DNA of 64,000 nt, taken from contig OX375880.1 in assembly GCA_947359465.1 (NCBI GenBank), forward strand, positions 25,000,714-25,064,713. Direction: 5' to 3'. This document shows positions 51,825-60,552 of this stretch, in pieces. Each line of letters begins with the position of its first letter. Position 1 is the stretch's first letter. The notes beneath the pieces are model-generated. The model was not told the origin of the DNA. It saw only the letters and a list, made by a program, of their open reading frames with translations, and made no database searches. A program made the translations under genes and the position numbers. The DNA comes from Metellina segmentata. Taxonomy: Eukaryota > Arthropoda > Arachnida > Araneae > Tetragnathidae.

Positions 51825-51995
51825 AGACGACATTCTACGACCGGTTGCGATACCGTTTCTTTTGCAACATACCGAACTTATTTCTCAACAAGATAATGCC
51901 CGGCCGCACACGGAACGTGTTGCTATAAATTGTCTTCAAGCTTTTCCAACACTTCCTTGGACAGCTGTCTCCTGATCTCTCTCCTATAGAGAAGA
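51825..51995 (+). pseudogene. Tc1-like transposase, middle part (5-prime side of split)
   Basis: The frame starting near 51825 reads ILRPVAIPFLL, then QQDNARPHT (second catalytic Asp at 51892-51894), then FPTLPWTA. After a 1-bp frameshift it continues SPDLSPIE, with the catalytic Glu at 51989-51991. This is the DD34E core of Tc1-family transposases. The coding breaks at 51995, the last base before a Helitron CTAG terminus, and continues at 57252. The first catalytic Asp region is not seen upstream. Frameshifts show it was already, or has since become, inactive. Confidence 0.8.
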
Positions 51996-52196
51996 CTAGC
52001 CACTGCGTGGCTAGCACGGCGTTGCCCGTGCTGTACTTTTGTGGGGTTAGGTGTGTCTATTGGGAACGTTTGTAAACCACCGGTGTTCGCTACACATTCC
52101 CATTTGGTTTGCTCCGCAAACCAACACCACGGACAACGGCGTGATGGCCTCGTTATTGTGGAATTGCGAAGAGAGTGAATGGGTGTGACGTCACAA

Positions 52197-52262
52197 TTAC
52201 TTGGAGGGTGGGGTGCCAGCTGAGGTGTTATGTTATGATATGATATGACCGTGGTTGTCCAC
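52197..52262 (+). mobile_element. SINE body fragment
   Basis: GGAGGGTGGGGTGCCAGCTGAGGTGTT followed by GACCGTGGTTGTCC is the reverse complement of the body of the 277-bp SINE units at 45720-45780 (GAGAGTGGGGTGCCAGCTC, GACCGTGGTTC). It carries no tRNA head. This shows the 45-kb sequence is an interspersed family. Confidence 0.7.
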
Positions 52263-52605
52263 GTATATTTCCCTTATTGGATTTAACTACGACCCTAGTT
52301 AATAGGTAGTTGTAGTGCTTGATAACGTTAATTAAAAATTACCCAATTTTCTCGGATACTTTCCTTAGGCGAGTGATCCCGGACCGTAGTCAAAAGCCCG
52401 TTGAGTTGCTATTGTACGACGTTAATTAAAAATTGCTTCGGATCTTTTACTTAGGGATTGATACCAGACCTTTGTAAATAGCACGTTGAGTTGCTATAGT
52501 ACGACGATAATAAAAAATTACCTCGGATGTCTCAACTAGGGAATTGATACCAGACCCTCGTTAATAGCCAATTGTGTTGCTTTTGTGTGATGTTAATTAA
52601 AAAAT
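52263..52605. repeat. Minisatellite, 85-94-bp units, about four copies
   Basis: GTTAATTAAA or its variant occurs at 52327, 52421, 52506 and 52592. Units share GATACCAGACC(C/T)T, TTGAGTTGCTAT and TTAATTAAAAATT. They are diverged, at a guess about 80 percent alike. It follows the SINE fragment directly, so it may be a SINE-internal or Helitron-internal tandem expansion. Confidence 0.75.
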
Positions 52606-52982
52606 ACAAATTTCTTCAAATTTAAAATTGGTTGAAATTTGTAATAAAAACTTGCAAAATGTGTGTTTATTGTTGTATTATTTTAAAATCGATCTTATAC
52701 ACATGCATATATTACTACAATGCCAAAAATTGTATTTTCTAAGAATTAAAGAGATTTAAGTTTTTGAATAAGGCAGTTGAGAAAATTGAATGGTGAAAGG
52801 AGTGAGAAACATGCTTTTTTTACTGAAAACCGAAAAAATGAGTGTATTATTTTTTAAATTTTACAACTGAAATGTGTATCTTATTTTGAACACAACAATG
52901 AAATGTGTTGATTTGGGCAACATAGTATATTTTAACCCCAAATTACTTAAATAATAGGGAGACAGAAAAATTATAAATATTA

Positions 52983-53634
52983 CTAGGGGGCCTGCCCCCT
53001 GCTCGCTAACGCTCGCCAACCCCCGGAGGATTGCTTCGCAATTCTCATTGGTTCGCTGCGCGAACATATGCTCGCTTCGCTCGCCTCAATGAAGACATGT
53101 GTCCTAGCAGAAGGGATTGTTTACAAAATATGTAACCAAAAAAATGTTTTTCAAATCTAAATTTGCTGTATTACAAAAAAAATATATACAGTATCTCTAA
53201 AATCAGAATTCAAATGAAAACTTTGTTTAAATTTTGACTCGAAATGTGAGCGTTGCTTTGGAAATTGAATACCCAGCATGTTGTTTGTGTGTACATTTTC
53301 CCAGCACTCAAACGACCCACACTTTTTCATTGAGTTTGTTGCCGAAAGTTGTAGTGCAAGCGTCTTGTTGAACTATAATTGTTGGCCCTGAAAAGGACCG
53401 TTTTTTAAATGGCCCTGAAAAGATCCTCCGCTTTCTTTGATTTCTAATGTAAACTAACTGCAACAGCTCATTAAAATTTCCTTCTTTTTTTTCAATAAAA
53501 TTTCATCCGATAACGCTCTAAATTCAATCGATGCGCGAGACTTCGCGATAAACAAACAATCGTACAGTGTTGCCAAAACGCGATTACAAATAACGTCTTT
53601 TTTGTGTGCCACGTAAGAGAATTATATATATAGA
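52983..53634 (-). mobile_element. Complete non-autonomous Helitron (652 bp)
   Basis: Minus-strand 5-prime end: A then TCTATATATATAATTCTC (plus-strand GA at 53633-53634, T at 53635). Minus-strand 3-prime end: hairpin GGGGGCAGGCCCCC plus CTAG then T (plus-strand CTAG at 52983-52986, A at 52982). Both flanks fit A|T insertion. No coding capacity. The 3-prime 100 bp is rich in palindromic GCTCGC/GCGAAC motifs. It sits inside the 5256-bp Helitron on the same strand. Confidence 0.85.
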
Positions 53635-53959
53635 TTTTAAGTTGAGGTAATTTTGAATAAAATAGATTAATAGACCAAAATAAAAGGGAATTTTTTTTAT
53701 TTTGTTGAGTACAAAGATAATTATTTTTTTGCTTACCTGAATTTTTAAAAATAGCAACGTTTGTAGATGTGAAATGTAACTTTAGAAACAATTAAATGAA
53801 ATGAAATAAGCCTGTGCCATGTGCGAAAGGAAAACAAATTTTTAAAATGTGAATTTTTTACTTGATTATTTTTCCCCGAGAGAGTATACATGTACACTTA
53901 TTAAAATAACCATATGTGGCAAGAAATTTAAGTGATATCTCTTTATGAAAAGTAAAAAG

Positions 53960-54480
53960 GTATTAAATAATCTCAAACACTTGACTGTGGGAGAAACACG
54001 GTTGAATGAGACTGAGTTGTACGACTTTAAGTGATTGTTCCTTGTTGATGCTGACAGTGAATCTTAAAGAACTGGGAACTGAAGTTTTTTAAATTGGAAT
54101 GGGATATCAGAAGTGATGATTGGTATTTAACGAATGAAAACGTTTAAACTTGCAGCATGTCGAATCACGATGGAGGCTTCAATAATATTTCGCATGAGTT
54201 TCTTGACAGAGTGTTGTGCCATTGCACAGTGAAGCTGGATTCATATTTGTGAGACGCATAATCGGTGCTCCAATATGTGCGAGAGTAGTCCAGATGGTTC
54301 CAATATATTAAAAAACTGTGCCGTATGTTTTAAGGCCTCATTTGTGTGACGCGTAATGTGTATAGATTTGTAAATTGAAAAACTATGGGGCAATTCTCGC
54401 AAGAGTTGCTTTTTGATGGCATTGACATGTTTATTTAATTGGGAAAGATTTGCCCTTTGGCACATCCCGGTATGATGAGT
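53960..54480 (-). pseudogene. Helitron RepHel helicase C-terminal fragment
   Basis: On the minus strand, in shifting frames, the order is: VNAIKKQLLRELP...YKSI (54420-54360), FFNILEPSG (54310), GAPIMRLTNMN and LCNGT (54271-54213), KKLMRNIIEASIVI (54195), IPIITSDIPFQFKKLQFPV (54100), SINKEQSLKVV (54045) and CFSHSQ (53990). These are successive blocks of the C-terminal part of the SF1/Pif1-type helicase of Helitrons, including the LCNGT block and the INKAQGQSL-like block. At least four frameshifts or stops are present, and the upstream Walker motifs are not visible. It belongs to the surrounding minus-strand Helitron. Confidence 0.85.
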
Positions 54481-54955
54481 GGTTTGCTACAACAGCAATA
54501 TATTGATGAACCACAGGGGTTGTAACCTTTTGGCAGGGGGGCACAGGTGTTTGCACAACTGTTTGGCTTGTTTGCATAATCATAAAATGACGGAATGAAC
54601 GGCAAAGAAAAGAGCAATATGAGTGATTGATTGCCCAACTTGAAGGCATGCCTCAGAATGGCAGCGCTCACTATTTGCTATTTGTGTTGTGGAAGTGACA
54701 GAAACACGTCCGTCTTGAAAACTAATCCTACAAAAGTTGCAAACACTTTTTATAGCACTTACATGCAACTCCTCTAATCCTTGACAGTGCTGGCTTCTTA
54801 CACGACTGCCTTTTTATATTTGTCGGCACGAAACTGTGATTGGCTGTAACATAACACATTTGCATAGTTCCATCTAACTCTGCAGCAAATTGCAAATTTA
54901 GATTAGCTTACAGAAATTAACATATTCCACAATGTCCTTAACTTTTGGCAGCGAG
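54481..54955. other. Unassigned interior of the large Helitron
   Basis: Several overlapping minus-strand frames (54431-54768), one rich in Cys and Pro, match no RepHel block I recognise. This may be an older insertion or captured sequence. Confidence 0.35.
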
Positions 54956-55775
54956 TCTAGACAATTATAAAATGAAGTACTACGTGTGTTGTATGTCCGG
55001 CATGTCCTGACGAATCTATAGTACTTCCAAAAATGAAATTTGGCACATGAGTAGTGTGAATATTTTAAAATTTTATAGTCCACCGCGAATTTTAAAATTT
55101 TATCCAGAACATTTTAAAAGTAATGTAATGATATATTTAAATATTATTGTGTTCCTCCGAATAGCAAGTCTTCAATTACCATTGACTAAATACGTATTTA
55201 CTGTGCGTATGTAGCTGCCCGATTACTGGATATCCCTTATAAAAATTTATTGCATTTTTAAAAGCATATTAACTATTAGTTTGGATTATCATTATGTATA
55301 ACATAAGTATATATATTTTTGTGTTTCCTCCATTTTTGGAACTGGATCACAGTTGTGCAATACGTTGTTTGTTATTGTTTCTGTTTGAGAGTACGATAGT
55401 TTGTATTATAATTTTTAAAGCATATTAACTTTTCGTTTGGATTATTTGGATATCTTTTTCAAAAGCAGAGACCTGTTTCATCAATTTATTGTCGCTATGT
55501 ATTCCGAGATTGAATCAGAGAAGGTGTGGTACATACCACTGAATCAGATTACTCAGAGTGGAACAGTATGCACATTTGAGAGATGCGTTGATAAACGGTG
55601 GAAATGGTGCGATAAAAAAACTGAAGTTCACAGAAATGACTAAACTTCTAAAAAGATATAAAAACCAAAAGTAAAAGCATGCTTTTGTAAATTTAAACGT
55701 TGCATAAATAATTAAAAAGTATTGGTATGCTTTTCAAAAGACACCCAAACACAGAAAAAAAAATAGCATTAAAGA
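54956..55775 (+). mobile_element. Opposing Helitron 5-prime fragment (inverted arm 1)
   Basis: It starts TCTAGACAATTATAAAATG, then GTCCTGACGAATCTATAG and ATTTGGCAC, the same layout as the minus-strand Helitron 5-prime end at 57251. Its sequence parallels the reverse complement of 56235-57251: CCCGATTACTG, AAAGCATATTAAC, TTGTGCAATACGTTG and GTGGAACAGTATGCAC all recur in order. The base before TC is G rather than A, and no 3-prime hairpin was found, so it is truncated. Confidence 0.65.
55470..55615 (+). pseudogene. Helitron RepHel N-terminal fragment
   Basis: The frame from 55472 reads LFHQFIVAMYSEIESEKV and YIPLNQ. After a frameshift it continues LRVEQYAHLRDALINGGNG (55553-55612). This is the region just upstream of the rolling-circle Rep domain in Helitron proteins (HQYxVDMYxKIExERLxxIRxNQxxLRxExYxHLRDA). 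No HUH motif or catalytic Tyr is present. It lies in the plus-strand arm. Confidence 0.75.
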
Positions 55776-56234
55776 TCAACAAAATAACAGCCATTTCGCA
55801 ATAACATGTTTTTTTTATAATTTACAGCCCCCAGTATGCAAAAAAGGCAGTGATATAAGAAGCCAGCATTGGCAAAATGATGTTTAAATCCAAGACTACC
55901 TTTTTGGAACTGGATCACAGTTGTGCAATACATTGTTTCGTATCATAGCGGATAAAAGTAGTTTCTCGATAGGATTTTTAGTTGCGACGTGGGCTTTGTA
56001 TAAAGTGAATGTTGGTCTAACTACACTAAAGCGACAACGCAGTAAAATGACGACAATGTTATGCAAACATGACTGATATTTTCACGAGGCAAAATATAGC
56101 AGTGTAATCTAAAGGGAGAAGCCGATACTAAACAAAAGCATAAAAACAGCATTTGTTTTAGTCGTATAACAAAACATTGTGGGGCGTACGTGAAAAGAGG
56201 CCGTTATAGCAAAATGCCATAATTTTGTTATTAT
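55776..56234. other. Spacer between inverted Helitron arms
   Basis: AT-rich. It contains one more copy of GGAACTGGATCACAGTTGTG (55905), so it is also Helitron-derived. No frame is recognised. Confidence 0.45.
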
Positions 56235-57250
56235 TTAATGAAATTTTTTGTTTGTTTCTGTGTTTGAGTGTCTTTTGGAAAGAATAGCAATATTTAATTT
56301 TGATAATTTATGCAATATAAAAATTTACAAAAGCATCACCTGTTACTTTTGGTTTTTATATCTGTTTGGAAGTTTAGCGATTTCTGTGTACTTCAGTTTT
56401 CGTACAGCAACATTTCCATCGTTCATCAACGCATCTGAATCAGATGCGTCAAATGTGCATACTGTTCCACTCTTAAGTCATCTGATTTAGTCGTATGTAC
56501 AACAACAAAAATGATAAAAATTAACTATATGACAACCAAAGTACTGTACAGAAATAAACAAAAGATTGCATAAATGAAACAAACCAGAAATTGCACAAAA
56601 TATCAAAAATAAATATCGCTAAACTTTGAAAAAAATATCCAAACTAAAAGTTAATATGCTTTAAAAATCAAAATCCAAACTATCGTAGTCTAAAAAAGAA
56701 ACAATAACAAACGTATTGCACAACCGTTATCCAGTTTCAAAAATGAAGTAAGCACAATAAAAAGATACTTATATAAAATATTAAAAGTCAACGCTAACTA
56801 AAAGTTAAAAATAAACAATAACAAACGTATTGCACAATCGTTATCCAGTTTCAAAAATAACGTAAGCACAATAAAAAGATACTTAAAGATTAAAAGTCAA
56901 CGCCAACAAAAAGTTAACATGCTTTAAAAAAAGCAATACATTTTTGGAAGGATATGCAGTAATCGGGCGGCAACACGCCAACGGATACACACGCGCAGTA
57001 AATACGGATTCATTCAATACCGATGCATGACTGTTGCCATTCGGAAGAAAGATAATAATAATAGAACATCGCATTAAATTAATTTTAAAATTTTCAAGAT
57101 TATATTTTAAAAATCGGACTGGTCTATAAATTTCAAAAAAATCGTACTACATTTGTGCCAAATATCATTAGTGTGAATGCCATAAATTCGTCAGGGCACA
57201 ACTTCATGACACACACACACACACACAAAAACTTTACTTTATAATAGTAG
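56235..57250 (-). repeat. Inverted arm 2, 5-prime part of the large Helitron
   Basis: Reverse-complement counterpart of 54956-55775. The module with CAATAACAAACGTATTGCACAA occurs twice in tandem (56705 and 56817), against once in arm 1 near 55360. A RepHel N-terminal scrap lies at 56477-56405 (LRVEQYAHL, then DALMNDGNV in another frame). An (AC)9 run is at 57209-57226, close to the Helitron 5-prime end. Confidence 0.75.
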
Positions 57251-57251
57251 A

Positions 57252-57580
57252 TATTTGGGACGTTATGGGAAGGCGATTGCAACCACCACGGAATGTTGAC
57301 CCTTTAATCTGACAGTTGGAAACAAACAATTTGGCAAGAAATTCCTCAAGACACCATCCTGGAACTTTTGCATCCTATGCCACGGCGGATGACAGCTTGC
57401 ATCCAGGCCAGAGGTGGATCAACGCCTTATTGACCTCCTCAATTTGTAACTGTCAAACTCTGAAATAAATAATTCAATTGCTCTGAAATTTTAATTGGTT
57501 ATTTTTCAATGTTTGTTCTTCACATCCACTCATTTTTATCGCAATCGGACAACTCCTTTTTGGTGCGTCAATTATTTTTT
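57252..57580 (+). pseudogene. Tc1-like transposase, C-terminal part (3-prime side of split)
   Basis: Immediately after the Helitron 5-prime end, the sequence reads TGGGACGTTATGGGAAGG (WDVMGRR), then WQEIPQDTILELLHPMPRR, MTACIQARGGSTPY and stop near 57450. These are the residues that follow SPIE in Tc1 transposases (WDxxGRR, then the SMPRR...ARGG...Y tail). A frameshift separates WDVMGRR from WQEIPQ. Joining 51995 to 57252 puts the two halves in proper order with an 8-bp rather than 6-bp interval between the Glu and Trp codons. The untranslated tail carries CAATCGGACAACTCC and TTGGTGCGTCAATT, like a Tc1 3-prime end. Confidence 0.82.
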
Positions 57581-57584
57581 GTTA

Positions 57585-57800
57585 TTTAATTATTTTTTGT
57601 GTGTTTACAAACATAGGAGTTAAACAAGATCGTTGTTTTTCTACAGTCTCCTTCCTTTTCGATGCACTTGGTCGAGTGGTCCACAAGTTTGCATATTCCC
57701 TCCAAGAAGAATATTTTCGGTTGGGCGCCCAACCATTTATGCATCGCTTCCCCCACTTCTTTGTCCGTCTAATCTGAAGAGAACACGTTACATTAACTCG
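57585..57800 (-). pseudogene. Mariner-like transposase C-terminal fragment
   Basis: A minus-strand frame reads TDKEVGEAMHKWLGAQPK, then FFLEGICKLVDHSTKCIEK and EGD. Just upstream, in another frame, is FSSD. This matches the end of mariner transposases (SDEEV..AV..WL..Q...FY..GI.KL..R..KCI...GDYVEK). Only the tail remains. It faces the Tc1-like 3-prime end tail-to-tail at about 57580, so two different Tc1/mariner elements abut here. Confidence 0.75.
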
Positions 57801-58129
57801 CCGGTTTGCCAATACCAATTTTTCGAGCTTGCTGAATCTTCTGGTCAGTGGGGAAGGTCGACGAGTTTGCTGCTCCTTCCTTACATCATGTTTGTCAGGC
57901 CTCTTTTATGCTTCTAGATCCACTCATGAACACTTTGACCAGGCCCGCCGCTAGCTGTTTGAACGCCCGTGTGCAACATCGATTATGTCGCCCCCAATTT
58001 AACTACAGCTATTTAGTGTTTTCTCATAAGGGTGTGAAAAAAGAAAATATACTTTACAAAGAAAAACTATTTATTTTTATTACTTAGTTTGTTTTGTTTA
58101 CTTAAGTGTAAAACCATATAAATATTTAT
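57801..58129. other. Unassigned spacer
   Basis: May hold further mariner sequence in broken frames (CTCGGCGGGCCTGGTC on the minus strand near 57945), but no block is recognisable. Confidence 0.35.
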
Positions 58130-59640
58130 CTACAGAAATTGAACTCTTGCCTTTCCGAAATCTGCTATCAATTGTCTTGTATCCAAGCTGTCTAAGATTT
58201 CATGTTCAATTGAAACTATAGCTAAATTACTTAGTCTTTGCTGGTGCATTGTTGATCTTACATAGTTTTTTTATAATTTTTAACTTTGAAAAGGACTTTC
58301 ACCAGATGCAACTGAAACCGGCAATGTAAGTAATATTCTTAGCGCTATTGCTGCGTTCGGAAATGTTGAAATTAAGTTATTAGTAAAAATATATTGTAAT
58401 AGGGTTTGTGGATCATGTCTGTTTCACTACTTGAATCGACTTTAAGCTTCAGATTTAAATCTTTACAATGTTTCATCAATTCATCATTGGTGTAATTAAA
58501 TAAGTTATTGCTGAAAATGCCAAATGCGTGGGTAAATGGTTTTAACTCCTCGAATCTATACTTTAAGAAGCTAATGTCTGATTTAGGATTCTGAAAGAAA
58601 AACTGCTTTGTATTTGATTTTAGGGTCTAGTAAAACTTCATCACTGTTCATATTGAAATTGTGTTGGTTTTCTTCTTGGACGAATTGTGTTAATTGGGGG
58701 GGGGAATCTGTTTCTACATTGAGTTCGTGAGCCACATTGGTAGCTTCTTCTAACACCCTTTCAAAGTGTTCATCCGTACGATATTCTGTGAACTTATCAA
58801 TCAACTTATTTAACAAATTTATGCATATTTGAGTACTTATTGTGGGGCTACTTATTCGGGGCTCATTTTACTCATAGCATTTCGTTTAAAATATTGAACC
58901 AAATTACAACCGAACAAATAAATCTATAATTTTGAATGTTTAAAGGAAACGAATGAGCTTTGTGAGATGTACAATTCCATTCCGATGAGTTATCAGCTAT
59001 TTCCAGTAAAGTATCAAATATTTTTTCGAGGTGATACCGTAATGGTTTGACTGCACTGATTTTGTTAGACAATCTCGTGGCACTTAAAGCTTTTAATGAG
59101 GCCGCGGTAGCTCAGTCAGTAGAGCGTCGGGCTCGCATCAGAAGGGTTGTGGGTTCTGTCCTCGGCGGAGCCAACAATTCTGATGACTGCGAGATCGGCG
59201 CTTCGACCTGGCTAAAGACCGTCGTGTTCACTAATGGTAACTGGGGCACGTTAAATAGGTCGTGGTCACAATGTCCCCCATGTTCCCATACCAAATCATT
59301 ACCTCTGGGGGTACCTGATCAGGGGGTTATCGGCCTCTGATTGGGATCTAAATTACGATACGTGTGAGTGAATGGATGTGTATGAAAGGGACCTTCCTGT
59401 AAAACGGATGTGTCATGTATGTCGAGCAAAGTCGGACTTCCTCCCAATGGGGCTCAATAATATGGAAGGTGAACCCCCCTCGCCTCTTGCCGTCTTCGAC
59501 GGGCCTGGCACTCCTCTGATCTGCCAGTGTAGGCATAAGAAACAACAACAACAACAACAAAGCTTTTAATTTGAAATCTGGTAAATGTTTGAAATTATGG
59601 ACCACTTTTTTGTAAACGATGAAAAGAAAACGTAATTTAT
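58130..59640 (-). pseudogene. ZMYM1-like hAT transposase, C-terminal half, split by SINE
   Basis: On the minus strand: VHNFKHLPDFKLKALSATR, then (after the SINE) LSNKISAVKPLRYHLEKI (59072-59010), ICSVVIWFNILNEML (58890), LIDKFTEYRTDEHFERVLEE (58800) and DEVLLDPKIKY (58650). The hAT dimerisation block LPVSVASGES...VRSTMHQQRLSNLAIVSIEHE (58310-58200) follows, with the stop at 58130-58132. LSATR...AVKPLRY and LPVSVASGE...LSxLAxxSIEHE are typical of the ZMYM1-like/DUF4371 hAT proteins common in animal genomes. Stops at 58270-58260 and frame breaks near 58600 and 58850 show it is dead. The N-terminal zinc finger and first catalytic residues are absent. Confidence 0.85.
59098..59558 (+). mobile_element. 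tRNA-derived SINE, (CAA)n tail, 12-bp target duplication
   Basis: A tRNA-like head (59100-59175) has A box TAGCTCAGTCAGT at 59108-59120 and B box GGGTTCTGTCC at 59151-59161. A body of about 370 bp contains AAAGACCGTCG and GGGGCACGTTAAA, shared with the 277-bp units at 45 kb. The tail is ATAAGAAACAACAACAACAA. AAAGCTTTTAAT flanks it exactly (59086-59097 and 59559-59570). It interrupts the hAT frame between LKAL and SATR; removing it plus one duplication restores a continuous reading. Not a functional tRNA: no proper acceptor stem or 3-prime end. The apparent protein frame across it is an artefact. Confidence 0.95.
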
Positions 59641-59866
59641 TGAATTATATTAAAAAAATTTAGTTTCGTACGTAATATTTGTTGCATCATTGACTACCAA
59701 ATTGTGACTAAGACCAGCATGGAGCGTAAAATACGCAATTGCTGATTTTCAAAGGTTTTTTTTTCAATCAATTGTGTCCATTACGCTCCTGAATTATTAT
59801 TTTTTTCCTTTTCTGTAATTCCAAAAATGTTTCGTAAACGGTATTTTTTAAAAATTTTTAATACAA
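59641..59866. other. Unassigned AT-rich spacer
   Basis: Upstream side of the hAT pseudogene on the minus strand. No further transposase blocks are recognisable. Confidence 0.4.
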
Positions 59867-60183
59867 CTAAGGGGTTCTCGCCCCTTTTCGCCTCCACTCG
59901 AGTAGAATCAGAATTATACGAATTATTAAGGTAGTTTTGCCGTTGCAGGAGATTGACTCTGCAAAAGTAGTTTTGGTTTGCTAAGCAAACCAAATTGTAT
60001 CTGCAAAATGAGTGTAGGTTTGAGAAGCAAGCAAAATGGTAATGAGTGCGTAGGCGAGCAGGGCGCGGAGGTTTCGCCGTAGCAGGAGAGTGTCTCTGCG
60101 AAAGGAGTTTTGGTTTGCGAAGTAAACCATATGGGATTGTGTGCATTAACGGGGGTTGGCAAGCAGGGGGCAAAACCCCCTAG
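59867..60183 (+). mobile_element. Helitron 3-prime end(s), partial
   Basis: It ends in hairpin GGGGGCAAAACCCCC plus CTAG at 60180-60183 followed by T, a plus-strand Helitron terminus of the same type as those at 52983 and 61306. At 59867, A|CTAAGGGG...CCCC looks like a second, minus-strand terminus (hairpin plus TTAG). Between them lie the palindromes GGTTTGCTAAGCAAACC (59975) and GGTTTGCGAAGTAAACC (60112). No matching TC end was found for either, so the element limits are uncertain. Confidence 0.65.
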
Positions 60184-60430
60184 TCTCTTTATTAAAAAAA
60201 AAAGCTGCCGCCGTCGCAGGATTGAAAACTGTGTGGTTTAGCTCAATTCATAGACGGTTTCCCGAGAAAGTACGCATCAGAAAATTAAAAAATTGACATG
60301 TTTTGTTCAAATATGTACAGGGAAAATTTTTTTCCGACGCAACTATTAGTTTTTGGTTTATTAAGTGTCAAAGTTGAAAGAGCGAAATTTCTAATGCGAG
60401 TGAGCAAAACGCATACAATTTTTTTGCTGT
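60184..60430 (+). mobile_element. Helitron 5-prime fragment abutting the previous terminus
   Basis: TCTCTTTATTAAAAAAAAAA, then CGCAGGATTGAAAACTGTG, ACGGTTTCCCGAGAAAGTAC and CAACTATTAGTTTTTGG, matches base for base in order the 5-prime end of the minus-strand Helitron at 62590. Its first T is the T expected after CTAG of the element ending at 60183, so the two are head-to-tail with no spacer. It is truncated near 60430 where MITE sequence begins. Confidence 0.75.
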
Positions 60431-60552
60431 CGCAATTTATCGCAAATCGCGCGAAATGAGTAGTTGCGTCATTTCACGGTTGTGTGTGCATAGTTGAGCT
60501 TCAGTGCCGCAGCGGCGCGGCACGTTGAAAAATCAGATGAGTGCACCGGACC
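60430..60552. mobile_element. Harbinger-like MITE end (second copy)
   Basis: GTCGCAATTTATCGC...CATTTCACGGTTGTGTGTGC through GGCACGTTGAAAAATC and GATGAGTGCACCGGACC, then TTA. It is the reverse complement of 50858-50980. Only one terminal half is present. Confidence 0.75.

Larger units (their letters stand above)
51996..57251 (-). mobile_element. 5256-bp Helitron with RepHel remnants
   Basis: On the minus strand the element begins TCTACTATTATAAAG with A before it, and ends in hairpin GCCAC-GCA-GTGGC plus CTAG followed by T, with the CTAG at 51996-51999. That is the canonical A|TC...CTAG|T Helitron insertion without target duplication. A second stem (GCACGG/CCGTGC) lies just inside. The flanks join into one Tc1-like gene, which independently supports the boundaries. 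Inside, in the correct order for the minus strand, are an N-terminal RepHel scrap (56405-56480) and a helicase C-terminal scrap (53960-54480). Later insertions lie within it: a Helitron at 52983, an opposing Helitron piece from 54956, and a SINE fragment. Confidence 0.78.

Noticed and set aside
54431..54768. Cys/Pro-rich minus-strand frames as a novel secreted protein
   Set aside because: Overlapping frames of similar length, no signal peptide, embedded in a decayed Helitron; nothing supports selection.
57633..57917. 94-codon plus-strand frame
   Set aside because: Antisense of a mariner C-terminal fragment that is recognisable on the minus strand.
59100..59175. Functional tRNA gene
   Set aside because: A and B boxes are present, but the acceptor stem is poor, the B box is GTTCTGTCC rather than GTTCGANTCC, and it is the head of a 461-bp SINE with a CAA tail and target duplication.
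59047..59340. 97-codon frame with VAQSVERR
   Set aside because: A translation of the SINE tRNA-like head; a well-known kind of false gene model.
59781..60173. 130-codon minus-strand frame
   Set aside because: Lies wholly in Helitron terminal palindromes, and its internal repeats follow the DNA repeats in two frames at once.
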